A stretch of 64,000 bases of DNA. Source: JBLHKT01 sp043101615 (lineage in GTDB: Bacteria > Planctomycetota > Phycisphaerae > Phycisphaerales > UBA1924). The stretch's first letter is position 1, and each line of letters begins with the position of its first letter. Below are positions 25,802-34,453 of the stretch, piece after piece. Both the position numbers and the translations under genes were made by a program. The stretch covers positions 54,086-118,085 of the forward strand of contig JBICID010000109.1 in the NCBI GenBank assembly GCA_043101615.1. Reading direction: 5' to 3'. Under the pieces are notes generated by a model that searched no databases, was not told the origin of the DNA, and worked only from the letters and a program-made list of their open reading frames with translations.

Positions 25802-26863
25802 ATGACGACCGTCCGACGCGATATCCGAGCCTTCACCCTGATCGAGCTGCTGGTCGTGATCGCGATCATCGCGCTGCTCATCGGGATCCTGTTGCCGGCG
25901 CTGGGCAAGGCGCGCGAGAGCGCCCGCGCCATCCTCGCCGCGGCCAACGCCCGCAACGTGGCGCAGGGCGTGTTCATCTACCTGAACAACAACGACGAGT
26001 TCATCCCGCCGTCGTACGTGTACGGCACGGACAAGGACAGCGGTCGCTGGACCCTCGAGGAGCAGCAGCTCAAGCACCCGACACCGACCAACGGGTACGT
26101 GCACTGGTCCTACGCCCTGTTCGACAACGGCGAGGTCCCCGAGGACGCCTTCGAGTGCCCGACCACGCAGGACGGCGGCGCCCCCCGGACCAACCCCGGC
26201 GACGACGAGCTCGACTGGGTGGACGGCCAGATCAACGACGTCGGCGAGAGCGCGCCCGGATCGGTCCACCCGCGCGACCGCCAGGTCTCCCGCATCGCCT
26301 TCACCGGCAACGCCGCCCTGTTCCCCCGCAACAAGTTCAAGTCGGCCACCGTCCGCCAGAACCGGCAGGTGCGGGCCTACGAGGTCACCAGCGACTCGCG
26401 GACCATCCTGCTGACCGAGTTCGACGACCGCGACGGCTGGCGGGCCCTCAAGGACGACGAGGGCGGCGGCGACACCCGCTTCAAGATCAAGAGCCACCGA
26501 TCCATCACCCCCTTCACCGACTTCGGATCCTCCGGCGAGCCGATCAGCGACAACCAGATCTTCAACGTCAAGATCTCCTCGGCCCGCCCCTCGTTCACCT
26601 ACGTCTGGCCCTCCAACATCGTCGAGCCCAAGGACCCCGGCTACGGCTCGACCTCCATCACCAGCCAGCCCATCAACTCGGTCGGATGGCACCACGGCGA
26701 CAAGGTCAACTTCGCCTACATGGACGGGCACGTCGAGCTCGAGAACCTCAAGGACACCATCCGCGAGGGCAAGTGGGGCGACCGGTTCTGGTCGGTCACC
26801 GGGCAGAACAACGTCCTGATGCCCGAGCAAGCCATCGAGAACAACTACTGGAAAGACGAATGA
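25802..26863 (+). CDS. H-X9-DG pseudopilin-like protein
   Basis: A 353-residue protein with a textbook prepilin N-terminus: short basic leader, then AFTLIELLVVIAIIALLIGI, with Glu at +5 after cleavage before Phe. Near the C-terminus lies the planctomycete H-X9-DG motif (HGDKVNFAYMDGHVE), which marks a large lineage-specific family of pseudopilin-like proteins. These are probably processed by a prepilin peptidase and displayed or exported by type II-like machinery; individual functions are unknown. Start ATG at 25802 follows AGGAAG. It is followed after 169 bases by the dockerin-bearing protein in the same direction, possibly one transcript. Confidence 0.9.
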   Translation: MTTVRRDIRAFTLIELLVVIAIIALLIGILLPALGKARESARAILAAANARNVAQGVFIYLNNNDEFIPPSYVYGTDKDSGRWTLEEQQLKHPTPTNGYVHWSYALFDNGEVPEDAFECPTTQDGGAPRTNPGDDELDWVDGQINDVGESAPGSVHPRDRQVSRIAFTGNAALFPRNKFKSATVRQNRQVRAYEVTSDSRTILLTEFDDRDGWRALKDDEGGGDTRFKIKSHRSITPFTDFGSSGEPISDNQIFNVKISSARPSFTYVWPSNIVEPKDPGYGSTSITSQPINSVGWHHGDKVNFAYMDGHVELENLKDTIREGKWGDRFWSVTGQNNVLMPEQAIENNYWKDE

Positions 26864-27032
26864 GATCCACGCGGGTCGGGCGAGAGCCCGGCCCGTTCGT
26901 GTTCGGGGAGAGAGACGTTCCCCGGTACATCCGAACCGATTCGAAACCGAGTGCAGCAACCCCGCAATCGGCCGCGTGGCCCGTTTGCACGGGGAACCAG
27001 TATCGCCGCGCACATGTGAGAGAGCACAGATC

Positions 27033-29873
27033 ATGACACGACAGATGAAGATCACGGCCCTCGTGGCGGTCTGCGGCGGCGCCGCGGGCATCGCCAACGC
27101 CCAGTCCATCGTCACCGGCACCGGCGCCACCCTGCAGGAGGCCTTCTTCCGCAGCCCCGCCTCCACCAACGACTACATCGACGTCGACGGAGACGGCACC
27201 GCAGGCTCGCTCGGCAGCTTCGCCCCCGACCAGCTCGCACCGCAGGGCGGCGACCTGATCGGCGACCCCGCCAACCCCGACCTCTACTGGATCTTCCACT
27301 ACCGCATCAACGGGTCCGGCAACGGCATCCGCGAGCTGGACTACTTCGGAGACGTCTTCGGCATCCCCCAGCTCGTCCCCGCAGTGGACATCGCCAACCC
27401 CGACGGGCAGGACACCCGCGGCGACGGCGTGCTGGACAACAACGACCCCGGCAACGTCATCTACACCGACCTGGCCATCTGGAACCGGCGAGACCTCATC
27501 GACGGCGTCGGCCTGACCGCCATCGGCGACGTGGACCACCTCTCGGGCGCACCCTTCCTGCCCATCTCCGGAACCTACGCACCCGGCCGCTGGATCGACG
27601 GCGACACCGTCGGATTCAACGCCGACTTCGCGGCCTCCGACGTTCCCCTGTCATGGTTCGCCATCCAGCCGGGCGTGAACTCGCCGACGCTGGCCCCCTC
27701 GACCGCCGGCTACGGCGGCAACCCGCGCCGCACCACCGCCCTCGACGGCTCGGGCCTCGAGAGCCAGACCAACCTCCTGCGCGACCTCAACCGACTCAAC
27801 ACCAACACCGCCAGCCCCAACAACGCCACGGTCTACTCGACCTCCATCTCGATCGCACCGGTCGCCGCGTGGGTCAACTACGGCGTGGGCCTCCAGGAGG
27901 CCTACATGTCCGACCTGCGCCACCTCGAGGCCACCGGGCGCATGATGTCCGGCGAGAACCTCATGTCGGTCGTCCGCGACTCCGGCTCGGGCACACGCAA
28001 CACCTTCCAGAACGGCGTCGGCCTCGACCCCTCGTGGGGTCGCGGCGAGAACGCCGGCCCCCGCACCACCACCTCCACCAACGACCGCCTCGGCCCCAAC
28101 TTCATCCCGTCCCAGAAGGGCGGCTCCTCGCGCGTGGACGGCACCGTGGCCAACCACCGCCTGGCGATCGGCCACTCCGGCGCCGAGCGAGGCATCTCCT
28201 CGGGCCTGCTGACCAACAAGCGCTCCGAGGTCCTCGCCATCCGCTCCGACCTCAAGGGCGGCACCCTGTTCGTCCGCCCGACCCAGCAGGCGGTCCTCGA
28301 CGGCGGCCCGAACGGCTACAACATCGTCGGACCGGCCGCGGTCTCGCACATCGGCGACCCGCGCAACGCCCCGGCGTCCGACGGCGGCTGGGGCTGGCTC
28401 GCCTCCGAGACCGGCCCGACCCCCTACGTGGACGGCTCCAACAACCCCAACCCGACCCCCCCGAACCCGGCGGTGTCGGAGTACCTGAACAACATCACCC
28501 GCTCGATCGCCGGCTTCGTGGCGATCCCCGGCGGGCTCGAGACCGAGTTCATGCCCGGCGAAGTGCTCGCCCAGCAGTACCTGCTGGTCGCCGCACCCGA
28601 CCGCGTCCCCGGCGATCCCGGCCTGCAGGCCAACCAGCCGATCGCGATCGTGGCCAACACCTCGCAGAACGCAGCGGTGCGTGCCCTGGCCGACGTCGAC
28701 CCCAACGCCGCGCTCAACGACCCGCTGTACGACACGTTCGACGACACCGTCGCCGGTCGCGTGCCCTTCCGCACCGAGTCCACCGTCTACACCGACGGCA
28801 ACGCCGGGTCGCACTACGTCACCCACTCCGCCGGCGTGCTCAACTACGGCGACCCGATGAACATGCGCAACAAGATCGCCTACGACTTCAACGGCGACGG
28901 CGCCCGCACCACCGCGGACGCCGCCGACATGTGGGCCGCCTACCAGGACCGCCAGGGCGGCGCCAGCTGGATCCCCTCCGACGGCGACGGCTCGGCCTCG
29001 ATCGAGATCCTCGGCGACGGCACCGGCGACGGCAACTTCACCCTGGCCGACCTGCGCTACTGGGCCGACGGCCTGGTGCTCTCCACCGCCGCCGGCATCG
29101 ACTGCCTGCCGGTCCAGGGCTCCGACACCAACTCCGACAACATCATCGACACGTTCACGATCGGTGACGGCGTGGTCGAGGCCACCCTCGACCGCACCGC
29201 GGGCTTCACCGCCCTGGACAACGCCGCCGGCGGCAACGCCTTCGGCACCACGCTGGTCACCGGCACCTACGACGCCGGCGACTCCCGCGCCGACGTGGCC
29301 GGTCCCTCGACCGTTGTGTCGAAGGACGCCAACGGCAACGTCACCGGCGTGGTCGGCGCCACCCCGGGCTACATCCCCCAGGGCGCCGACGGCACCGTCG
29401 ACGCCTTCGACATCGACTACGTCTGCGCCAACTTCGGCGACTGGTGCGACGTCAACCAGGCCGTCAACATGGACCTGTCCTGCGACATGAACGGCGACCT
29501 CGTCGTCGACGGCGCGGACGTCGACGCCATCGTGGTCGGCATCCTCGACTCCGAGAAGGGCGACGTGAACCTCGACGGCGTGCGCGACGCCACCGACGTG
29601 GGCATCGTCACCGGCAACCTGGGCATGATGAACGCCTCCTACTCCGACGGCGACCTGGACTGCGACGGCGACGTGGACGAGGCCGACCTGTTCATCGCCG
29701 AGGGCTGCTCGAAGGCCGACTTCGCCGCCGACGGCATCCTGGACAACGGCGACATCGGCGCCTTCGTCTCCGCCTTCCTCGCCGGCAACATCGCCGCCGA
29801 CATCAACGGCGACGGCATCCTCGACAACGGCGACATCGGCGCCTTCGTCGCACTGTTCCTCGCCTGCGTCTGA
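27033..29873 (+). CDS. Secreted PstS-like binding protein with C-terminal dockerin repeats
   Basis: A 946-residue exported protein with a signal peptide (cleavage near IANAQ, about residue 23). The N-terminal ~500 residues have features of a phosphate-binding-protein-like fold: the GTGATLQEAFF start and RDSGSGTRNTFQNGVGLD at about 310-328. The C-terminal ~330 residues are a series of calcium-loop (dockerin/EF-hand-like) segments. Those seen include DFNGDGARTTADAADMW (618), GDGTGDGNFTLADLRYW (661), DMNGDLVVDGADVDAIV (818), DVNLDGVRDATDVGIVT (844), and the final pair ILDNGDIGAFVSAFLAG and GDGILDNGDIGAFVALFLACV. The last two fit the GC-type dockerin tail of Phycisphaerales, thought to serve surface anchoring. 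Whether it binds phosphate is unknown, and no pst transporter is nearby. Confidence 0.85.
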   Translation: MTRQMKITALVAVCGGAAGIANAQSIVTGTGATLQEAFFRSPASTNDYIDVDGDGTAGSLGSFAPDQLAPQGGDLIGDPANPDLYWIFHYRINGSGNGIRELDYFGDVFGIPQLVPAVDIANPDGQDTRGDGVLDNNDPGNVIYTDLAIWNRRDLIDGVGLTAIGDVDHLSGAPFLPISGTYAPGRWIDGDTVGFNADFAASDVPLSWFAIQPGVNSPTLAPSTAGYGGNPRRTTALDGSGLESQTNLLRDLNRLNTNTASPNNATVYSTSISIAPVAAWVNYGVGLQEAYMSDLRHLEATGRMMSGENLMSVVRDSGSGTRNTFQNGVGLDPSWGRGENAGPRTTTSTNDRLGPNFIPSQKGGSSRVDGTVANHRLAIGHSGAERGISSGLLTNKRSEVLAIRSDLKGGTLFVRPTQQAVLDGGPNGYNIVGPAAVSHIGDPRNAPASDGGWGWLASETGPTPYVDGSNNPNPTPPNPAVSEYLNNITRSIAGFVAIPGGLETEFMPGEVLAQQYLLVAAPDRVPGDPGLQANQPIAIVANTSQNAAVRALADVDPNAALNDPLYDTFDDTVAGRVPFRTESTVYTDGNAGSHYVTHSAGVLNYGDPMNMRNKIAYDFNGDGARTTADAADMWAAYQDRQGGASWIPSDGDGSASIEILGDGTGDGNFTLADLRYWADGLVLSTAAGIDCLPVQGSDTNSDNIIDTFTIGDGVVEATLDRTAGFTALDNAAGGNAFGTTLVTGTYDAGDSRADVAGPSTVVSKDANGNVTGVVGATPGYIPQGADGTVDAFDIDYVCANFGDWCDVNQAVNMDLSCDMNGDLVVDGADVDAIVVGILDSEKGDVNLDGVRDATDVGIVTGNLGMMNASYSDGDLDCDGDVDEADLFIAEGCSKADFAADGILDNGDIGAFVSAFLAGNIAADINGDGILDNGDIGAFVALFLACV

Positions 29874-29906
29874 TCCCTTTCGCGGGTCGGAACCACAACG
29901 AACCCG

Positions 29907-29938
29907 CGGCCCCCGCCCCAACCGGCGGGGGCCGTTTT
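29907..29938 (+). terminator. Rho-independent terminator after the dockerin protein gene
   Basis: CGGCCCCCGCC (29907-29917) pairs with GGCGGGGGCCG (29924-29934) around a 6-base loop and is followed by TTTT. It lies 34 bases past the stop codon. Confidence 0.85.
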
Positions 29939-29988
29939 CATGGGCACGGCCCCGTACACTCGCCCGTTCCTGCGTCGAGGAGGTCCGG

Positions 29989-30807
29989 GTGCCCACGTTC
30001 GAGTTCAGGTCCAGGGCGATCGCGTACGAGCACGCCGGGCGTGGGCGCCCGCTGGTGTTCCAGCACGGGCTGGGGTCCGAGAAAAACCAGATTCTTGAGC
30101 TGTTCCGGGGCGTCCCGGGGCTGGGTGTGCTCACCGCCGACGCGCCCAGCCACGCCGACTCCGAGCACGCGCCCGAGCTGCACTCGTTCGGGGCGATGGC
30201 CGACGCCCTGCTCGCGCTGATGGACCGGGAGGGGATCGACCGGGCCTGCGTGGGCGGGCTCTCGATGGGGGCGGGCGTGGCGCTGAATCTGTGCCTGCGC
30301 CACCCGGACCGGGTCTCCGGGCTGGTGCTGCTCCGCCCTGCCTGGCTGCACACGGCGGGCCCGGACAACCTGGCCCTGATCGCCCGCCTGGGCGCCTGGG
30401 TGCGCGACTCGGGCCCGGCGCGGGCCCTCGAACGCCTCGAGAACGACCCCGCGTTTCGCACGATGCGGGAGCGGGTTCCGGGCGCGGCCGACTCCGTGGT
30501 GCACGCCCTGCGCCGCAATGCCACGCCCGAGGCGGGGCGGGTGCTGGCCGACCTGGTCGCGGACGCCCCGTACCGCTCGCCAGGCGAGCTCGCCGGGGTC
30601 ACCCAGCCGGCGCTGGTCATCGCGAGCGGGGCGGACCCGCTCCACCCGGTCTCGGTCGCCGAGGAGCTCGCGACAGCCCTCCCGAACGCGACGCTGCTGA
30701 CGGCGCCCGAGCGCTACGTCCGCCCCGCGGCGCACGCGGAGCGCGTCCGGGAGGCGGTCCGCGAGTTCGTGGGCGGGCTGGAAGAGGGGCCCGGGCAACC
30801 GGCGTGA
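29989..30807 (+). CDS. Alpha/beta-hydrolase fold protein
   Basis: A 272-residue hydrolase of the alpha/beta fold. The oxyanion segment VFQHGLGSEKN lies near residue 23, the nucleophile elbow GGLSMGAG near 89-96 with Ser92, and a late acidic segment ASGADPLHPVS near 212-222. A catalytic histidine is not obvious: the expected place near the C-terminus holds RPAAHAERV, so its His is a candidate. Family members include esterases, C-C hydrolases and lactonases; the substrate cannot be read from the sequence. Start is GTG at 29989 after GAGGAGG. It stands between the terminator at 29907 and the convergent tRNA-Glu. Confidence 0.85.
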   Translation: MPTFEFRSRAIAYEHAGRGRPLVFQHGLGSEKNQILELFRGVPGLGVLTADAPSHADSEHAPELHSFGAMADALLALMDREGIDRACVGGLSMGAGVALNLCLRHPDRVSGLVLLRPAWLHTAGPDNLALIARLGAWVRDSGPARALERLENDPAFRTMRERVPGAADSVVHALRRNATPEAGRVLADLVADAPYRSPGELAGVTQPALVIASGADPLHPVSVAEELATALPNATLLTAPERYVRPAAHAERVREAVREFVGGLEEGPGQPA

Positions 30808-30825
30808 GCGGGCGCGTGCGGGCAA

Positions 30826-30900
30826 TGACCCCTGCGGGATTCGAACCCGCGTTACCAGGATGAAAACCTGGTGTCCTAGACCTGACTAGACGAAGGGGCC
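30826..30900 (-). tRNA. tRNA-Glu (anticodon TTC)
   Basis: On the minus strand: acceptor GGCCCCT/AGGGGTC, anticodon stem CCAGG/CCTGG with loop TTTTCAT (anticodon TTC), T-arm GCGGG-TTCGAAT-CCCGC, discriminator A. No encoded CCA. Confidence 0.96.
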
Positions 30901-31004
30901 GTCCGGACCGGGGCACGCCCCGGGTCGGGGGCGATTCTAGCCCGCTCCGGGCGTGCCGCAACCCCGCGTGATCGGCCCCGGTCCGGGCCCCGTACCATGC
31001 GTCC

Positions 31005-31688
31005 TTGACGCGGGATTTCTCACAGCTCCCGGACGACGGCACGCCCTTCCTGCTCTTCGGCGGGAGCTTCGACCCGGTGCATCGCGCGCACACCGAGCTC
31101 GGATTCTGGGCACGCGACCGGGCCTGCCCGGGCGGGTGGCTGGTGTTCGTGCCCGCGGCCCGATCGCCCCACAAGGACGGGGCGCCCGCCCCCGGGCGTC
31201 ACCGGATCGAGATGCTGCGTCTGGCGTGCCGCGGTCGGGTCCGCTGGTGGGTCTGGACCGAGGAGCTCCGACGCGCCGGGGCGTCGGACGCGCCGTCGTA
31301 CTGGGTCGAGACGCTCGAGCGGGCCTCGTCGGAGCGCCCCGGGGTCTCGCTCCGGTTCCTGATCGGCTCGGACCAGGCCCTGGCTTTTCATCGCTGGCAC
31401 GAGTGGGGGCGTGTGCTGGAGTTGGCGGCCCCGGTGGTGCTCATCCGGCCCCCGCTGGAGGGCGTCTCCGGCCTACGGGGCGCGATGCTGGACGCCGGCT
31501 GCCCGGCCCCGGACGCGGATCGGTTCCTGGGGCGGGCGCTGGTGCTCGACAACGACACGGCCGCGGTCGCGGCGACCGATGCCCGCGAGGCCCTGCGTCG
31601 GGACGCCCCCGGGTCGATCGAGGGCCTGGACCCGGGGGTGGAGCGGTATGCGCGCACACGAGGCCTGTACACGGACGCGGGCGCGTGA
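31005..31688 (+). CDS. nadD: Nicotinate-nucleotide adenylyltransferase
   Basis: A 227-residue nucleotidyltransferase-fold enzyme that joins nicotinate mononucleotide and ATP to make deamido-NAD in NAD synthesis. The phosphate-binding motif GGSFDPVHRAH is at about 19-29. FVPAARSPHKDG, RIEMLRLAC and RFLIGSDQALAFHRWHEW match NadD. The usual late ISSTxIR segment is not clear; the C-terminal ~70 residues differ from E. coli NadD. Start is TTG at 31005. No rsfS or other NAD genes are adjacent. It converges with metK, and the metK terminator overlaps its stop codon. Confidence 0.88.
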   Translation: MTRDFSQLPDDGTPFLLFGGSFDPVHRAHTELGFWARDRACPGGWLVFVPAARSPHKDGAPAPGRHRIEMLRLACRGRVRWWVWTEELRRAGASDAPSYWVETLERASSERPGVSLRFLIGSDQALAFHRWHEWGRVLELAAPVVLIRPPLEGVSGLRGAMLDAGCPAPDADRFLGRALVLDNDTAAVAATDAREALRRDAPGSIEGLDPGVERYARTRGLYTDAGA

Positions 31689-31712
31689 AAACCCCCGGGC
31701 GGGCCCGGGGGT
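31688..31712 (-). terminator. Rho-independent terminator of metK
   Basis: Ten-base stem ACCCCCGGGC / GCCCGGGGGT with a 2-base GG loop. On the minus strand it is followed by TTTT. It lies 35 bases past the metK stop and touches the convergent nadD stop codon. Confidence 0.8.
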
Positions 31713-31747
31713 GATCCAAGACGGGGAGAGGGGGGGTGCCGTGCGGC

Positions 31748-32929
31748 TCAGCTCGCGGCGACGGCGCCCTGGGCGGCCTGCTTGAGGGCCTCGGCCTTGT
31801 CGGTCTTCTCCCAGGTGAAGAACTCGATGCCGTTCTCGGTGTAGGGCTCGCGCCCGAAGTGCCCGTGTCGCGCGGTCTTCTGGTAGATGGGGTTGCGCAG
31901 GCTCAGCGACTCGATGATGCCTCGGGGCGTGAGGGGGAAGACCTCGCGGATGGCGCTGGCGATCGCGGACTCGTCGACCTTGGCGGTGCCGAAGGTGTCC
32001 ACGTGGATGGAGGTAGGCTCGGCGACGCCGATCGCGTAGGAGAGCTGCACCTCGCACTCGCGGGCCAGGCCCGAGGCGACGACGTTCTTGGCGACGTAGC
32101 GGGCCATGTAGGCGGCGGAGCGGTCGACCTTGGTGGGGTCCTTGCCGGAGAAGGCGCCCCCGCCGTGGCGTCCGCGCCCGCCGTAGGTGTCCACGATGAT
32201 CTTGCGCCCGGTGAGCCCGGCGTCGCCGTGCGGCCCGCCGATCTCGAAGCGTCCGGTGGGGTTGACGTGGACGGTGATGCCGGGGTTCCAGTGCTCGCCG
32301 AGCACGGGCTTGATGATGTGGTCGATGACCTCGCGCTTGAGGTCCTCTTGGCGGTCGTTCCAGCTCGGGTTGTGCTGGGTGGAGAGGACGACGGTGTCCA
32401 CGCCGACGGGCCTGTGGCCCTGATACTCGACGGTGACCTGGCTCTTGGCGTCGGGGCGCAGGCCCGGGATGTCCTTGTTGCGCCGGACCTCGGCGTGACG
32501 GGCGACGAGCTGGTGGGAGAGCTGGATCGGCAGGGGCATCAGCTCGGGCGTCTCGTCGCAGGCGTAGCCGAACATCATGCCCTGGTCGCCCGCGCCCTCG
32601 CGGTCCACGCCGGCGGCGATGTCGGGGGACTGCTTGTTCAGGGCGACCATGACGGCGCAGCTCTCGGCGTCGAACCGCATGGAGGACTCGGTGTAGCCGA
32701 TCTCGCGGATGGTGTCGCGGACCAGGTCCGGGATGTCGACCCAGGTGCGGGTCGTGATCTCGCCGGCGAGGACCACCAGCCCGGTCGCGACCAGTGTCTC
32801 GCAGGCGACCCGCGAGTGGGGGTCGTCCTTGAGCATGGCGTCGAGGATGGCGTCTGAGATCTGGTCGGCGATCTTGTCCGGGTGACCCATGGAGACGGAC
32901 TCGGAGGTGAACAGGTAGTCGGACGGCAT
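31748..32929 (-). CDS. metK: S-adenosylmethionine synthetase
   Basis: A 393-residue enzyme making S-adenosylmethionine from methionine and ATP. Signatures are GHPDKIADQISDAILD (about 15-30), GAGDQGMMFGYACDET (about 111-126) and the GGGAFSGKDPTKVDRSAAYM loop (about 251-270). The segment before GHPDK reads SVSMG, where many family members have SVSEG or SVTEG; the consequence is unknown. Start ATG at 32929 follows AAGGAG and matches family length. Divergent from purM across 97 bases. No SAM riboswitch was recognised in that short leader. Confidence 0.97.
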   Translation of the reverse strand: MPSDYLFTSESVSMGHPDKIADQISDAILDAMLKDDPHSRVACETLVATGLVVLAGEITTRTWVDIPDLVRDTIREIGYTESSMRFDAESCAVMVALNKQSPDIAAGVDREGAGDQGMMFGYACDETPELMPLPIQLSHQLVARHAEVRRNKDIPGLRPDAKSQVTVEYQGHRPVGVDTVVLSTQHNPSWNDRQEDLKREVIDHIIKPVLGEHWNPGITVHVNPTGRFEIGGPHGDAGLTGRKIIVDTYGGRGRHGGGAFSGKDPTKVDRSAAYMARYVAKNVVASGLARECEVQLSYAIGVAEPTSIHVDTFGTAKVDESAIASAIREVFPLTPRGIIESLSLRNPIYQKTARHGHFGREPYTENGIEFFTWEKTDKAEALKQAAQGAVAAS

Positions 32930-33026
32930 CTCGGCTCCTTCTTGCCCTCCCCCCGGTCTGATTGACTTCGGATACGACGCGGGATGGTAGCAACCCGCCC
33001 CTTCCGGGTCGCTTATCCTTTGCCCC

Positions 33027-34124
33027 GTGCCCAGGCCGCCCCGCAAACCCGCCGAACCGCTCACCTACGCCTCCGCCGGCGTGGACATCGACGCCGGGGA
33101 CCGCTTCGCCGGTTCCATCCAGGCGATGATGCGCCGCACGCACGGGCAGCGGGTCATCCAGAACCCGGGCGGCTTCGCCGGTCTGCTACGCCTCGACTAC
33201 AACGAGCAGCTCTTCAAGCACAACTACAAGGACCCGGTGCTCGTCGCCTGCTGCGACGGCGTCGGCACCAAGCTCCGCCTGGCGATCGAGATGGGCAAGT
33301 ACGACACCGTCGGCATCGACCTGGTCGCCATGAACGTGAACGACCTGGTCGTGCAGGGGGCCGAGCCGCTGCTCTTCCTGGACTACATCGCGGTCCACAG
33401 GGTCGAGCAGGACGTGCTGCACGAGGTGATGAGGGGGATCGCGGCCGGGTGCGAGCAGGCCCGCTGCGCACTCATCGGCGGCGAGACCGCCGAGATGAGC
33501 GACATGTACGCCGAGGGCGACCTCGACCTGGCCGGATTCAGCGTCGGCGTCGTGGAGCTCAAGCGGGCCATGGACCCCACCCGTGTCGAGCCCGGCGACG
33601 TGGTGCTCGGCCTCGGGTCCAGCGGCGTGCACTCGAACGGGTACACCCTCGTCCGCAAGATCGTGAAGCACGCCAAGCTCAGGCTCGACAGGGTCTGCCC
33701 GGAGCTCGATCCCGACCGCACGCTCGGCGAGGTGCTGCTGGAGCCCACGCGCATCTACGCGGACCAGCTGGTGCGTGTGCAGCGGGCCTACAAGGTGAAG
33801 AAGGTGATCACCGGCATGGCGCACATCACGGGCGGGGGCCTGGCGGGGAACCTGGAGCGGGCGCTGCACGACGGGGTGGACGCGGTGATCGACGAGTCCT
33901 CGTGGGAGGTGCCGCGGGTGTTCACGTTCCTGCAGGAGAAGGGCAACGTGAGCGACGAGGAGATGCGCCGCGTGTTCAACATGGGCATCGGGTACACGCT
34001 GATCGTGCGCCCGACGTTCGCGGAGGGTGTGGCGAAACGCCTGCGGAAGATGGGCGAGGACGTGACGGTGATCGGGAAGATCGTGAAGGGCAAGGGGAAC
34101 GTGCGCACGAAGGGGGGCGCCTGA
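33027..34124 (+). CDS. purM: Phosphoribosylformylglycinamidine cyclo-ligase
   Basis: A 365-residue enzyme of purine synthesis that closes the imidazole ring to form aminoimidazole ribotide using ATP. Family segments in order are YASAGVDIDAGDRF near the start, CDGVGTKLRLA (about 72-82), GGETAEMSDMYAEG (about 148-161), GLGSSGVHSNGYTLVR (about 193-208) and HITGGGLAGNLERAL (about 268-282). Start is GTG at 33027. Its stop codon overlaps the ATG of a small conserved-looking gene (TGATG), suggesting coupled translation. No other pur genes are in the window. Confidence 0.96.
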   Translation: MPRPPRKPAEPLTYASAGVDIDAGDRFAGSIQAMMRRTHGQRVIQNPGGFAGLLRLDYNEQLFKHNYKDPVLVACCDGVGTKLRLAIEMGKYDTVGIDLVAMNVNDLVVQGAEPLLFLDYIAVHRVEQDVLHEVMRGIAAGCEQARCALIGGETAEMSDMYAEGDLDLAGFSVGVVELKRAMDPTRVEPGDVVLGLGSSGVHSNGYTLVRKIVKHAKLRLDRVCPELDPDRTLGEVLLEPTRIYADQLVRVQRAYKVKKVITGMAHITGGGLAGNLERALHDGVDAVIDESSWEVPRVFTFLQEKGNVSDEEMRRVFNMGIGYTLIVRPTFAEGVAKRLRKMGEDVTVIGKIVKGKGNVRTKGGA

Positions 34125-34405
34125 TGGCCGGCGGACGCGAGTACTCACGCACCCAGAAGAAGATCATCGACCGCTACTACGACCACCACGGGACCATCCT
34201 GGCCCAGCGGCTCGGCGAGATCGTGACCGACATGGCCTTCGCCCAGGGCGAAGAAAAGAAACTCGACAGGCTCTGGACGCGGGCCGAGCAGGCCCTCTCC
34301 AAGGCCAAGGGGGCCGGCCTCAAGGTCAGCGAGGCCGAGGTCCGGCAGGTCCTCGCCTCTCGCAGCCCCGAGAAACTCGCGTCGCTCGTCAACCGGCTCG
34401 GTTGA
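34124..34405 (+). CDS. Small basic protein coupled to purM, function unknown
   Basis: Not recognised. A 93-residue, charged, helical protein starting MAGGREYSRTQKKIIDRYYD, with a lysine-rich middle and a C-terminal helix (SPEKLASLVNRLG). It has no membrane segment or known motif. The ATG overlaps the purM stop by one base, so it is very likely translated from the purM message. That coupling, good codon use and an intact short frame argue it is real. Confidence 0.7.
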   Translation: MAGGREYSRTQKKIIDRYYDHHGTILAQRLGEIVTDMAFAQGEEKKLDRLWTRAEQALSKAKGAGLKVSEAEVRQVLASRSPEKLASLVNRLG

Positions 34406-34453
34406 ACGATCTGCTCGGGGCCGGTACTTTGCTTTGTTGGATCGAAACCGGAC

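Noticed and set aside
27651..30620. Long minus-strand open frame opposite the dockerin protein gene
   Set aside because: It runs through the terminator at 29907 and into the hydrolase gene, and the plus strand has a signal peptide and dockerin loops.
32930..33026. SAM riboswitch upstream of metK
   Set aside because: Only 97 bases separate metK from purM. A GCGGG/CCCGC stem exists, but no SAM-I, SAM-II or SAM-IV consensus could be traced.
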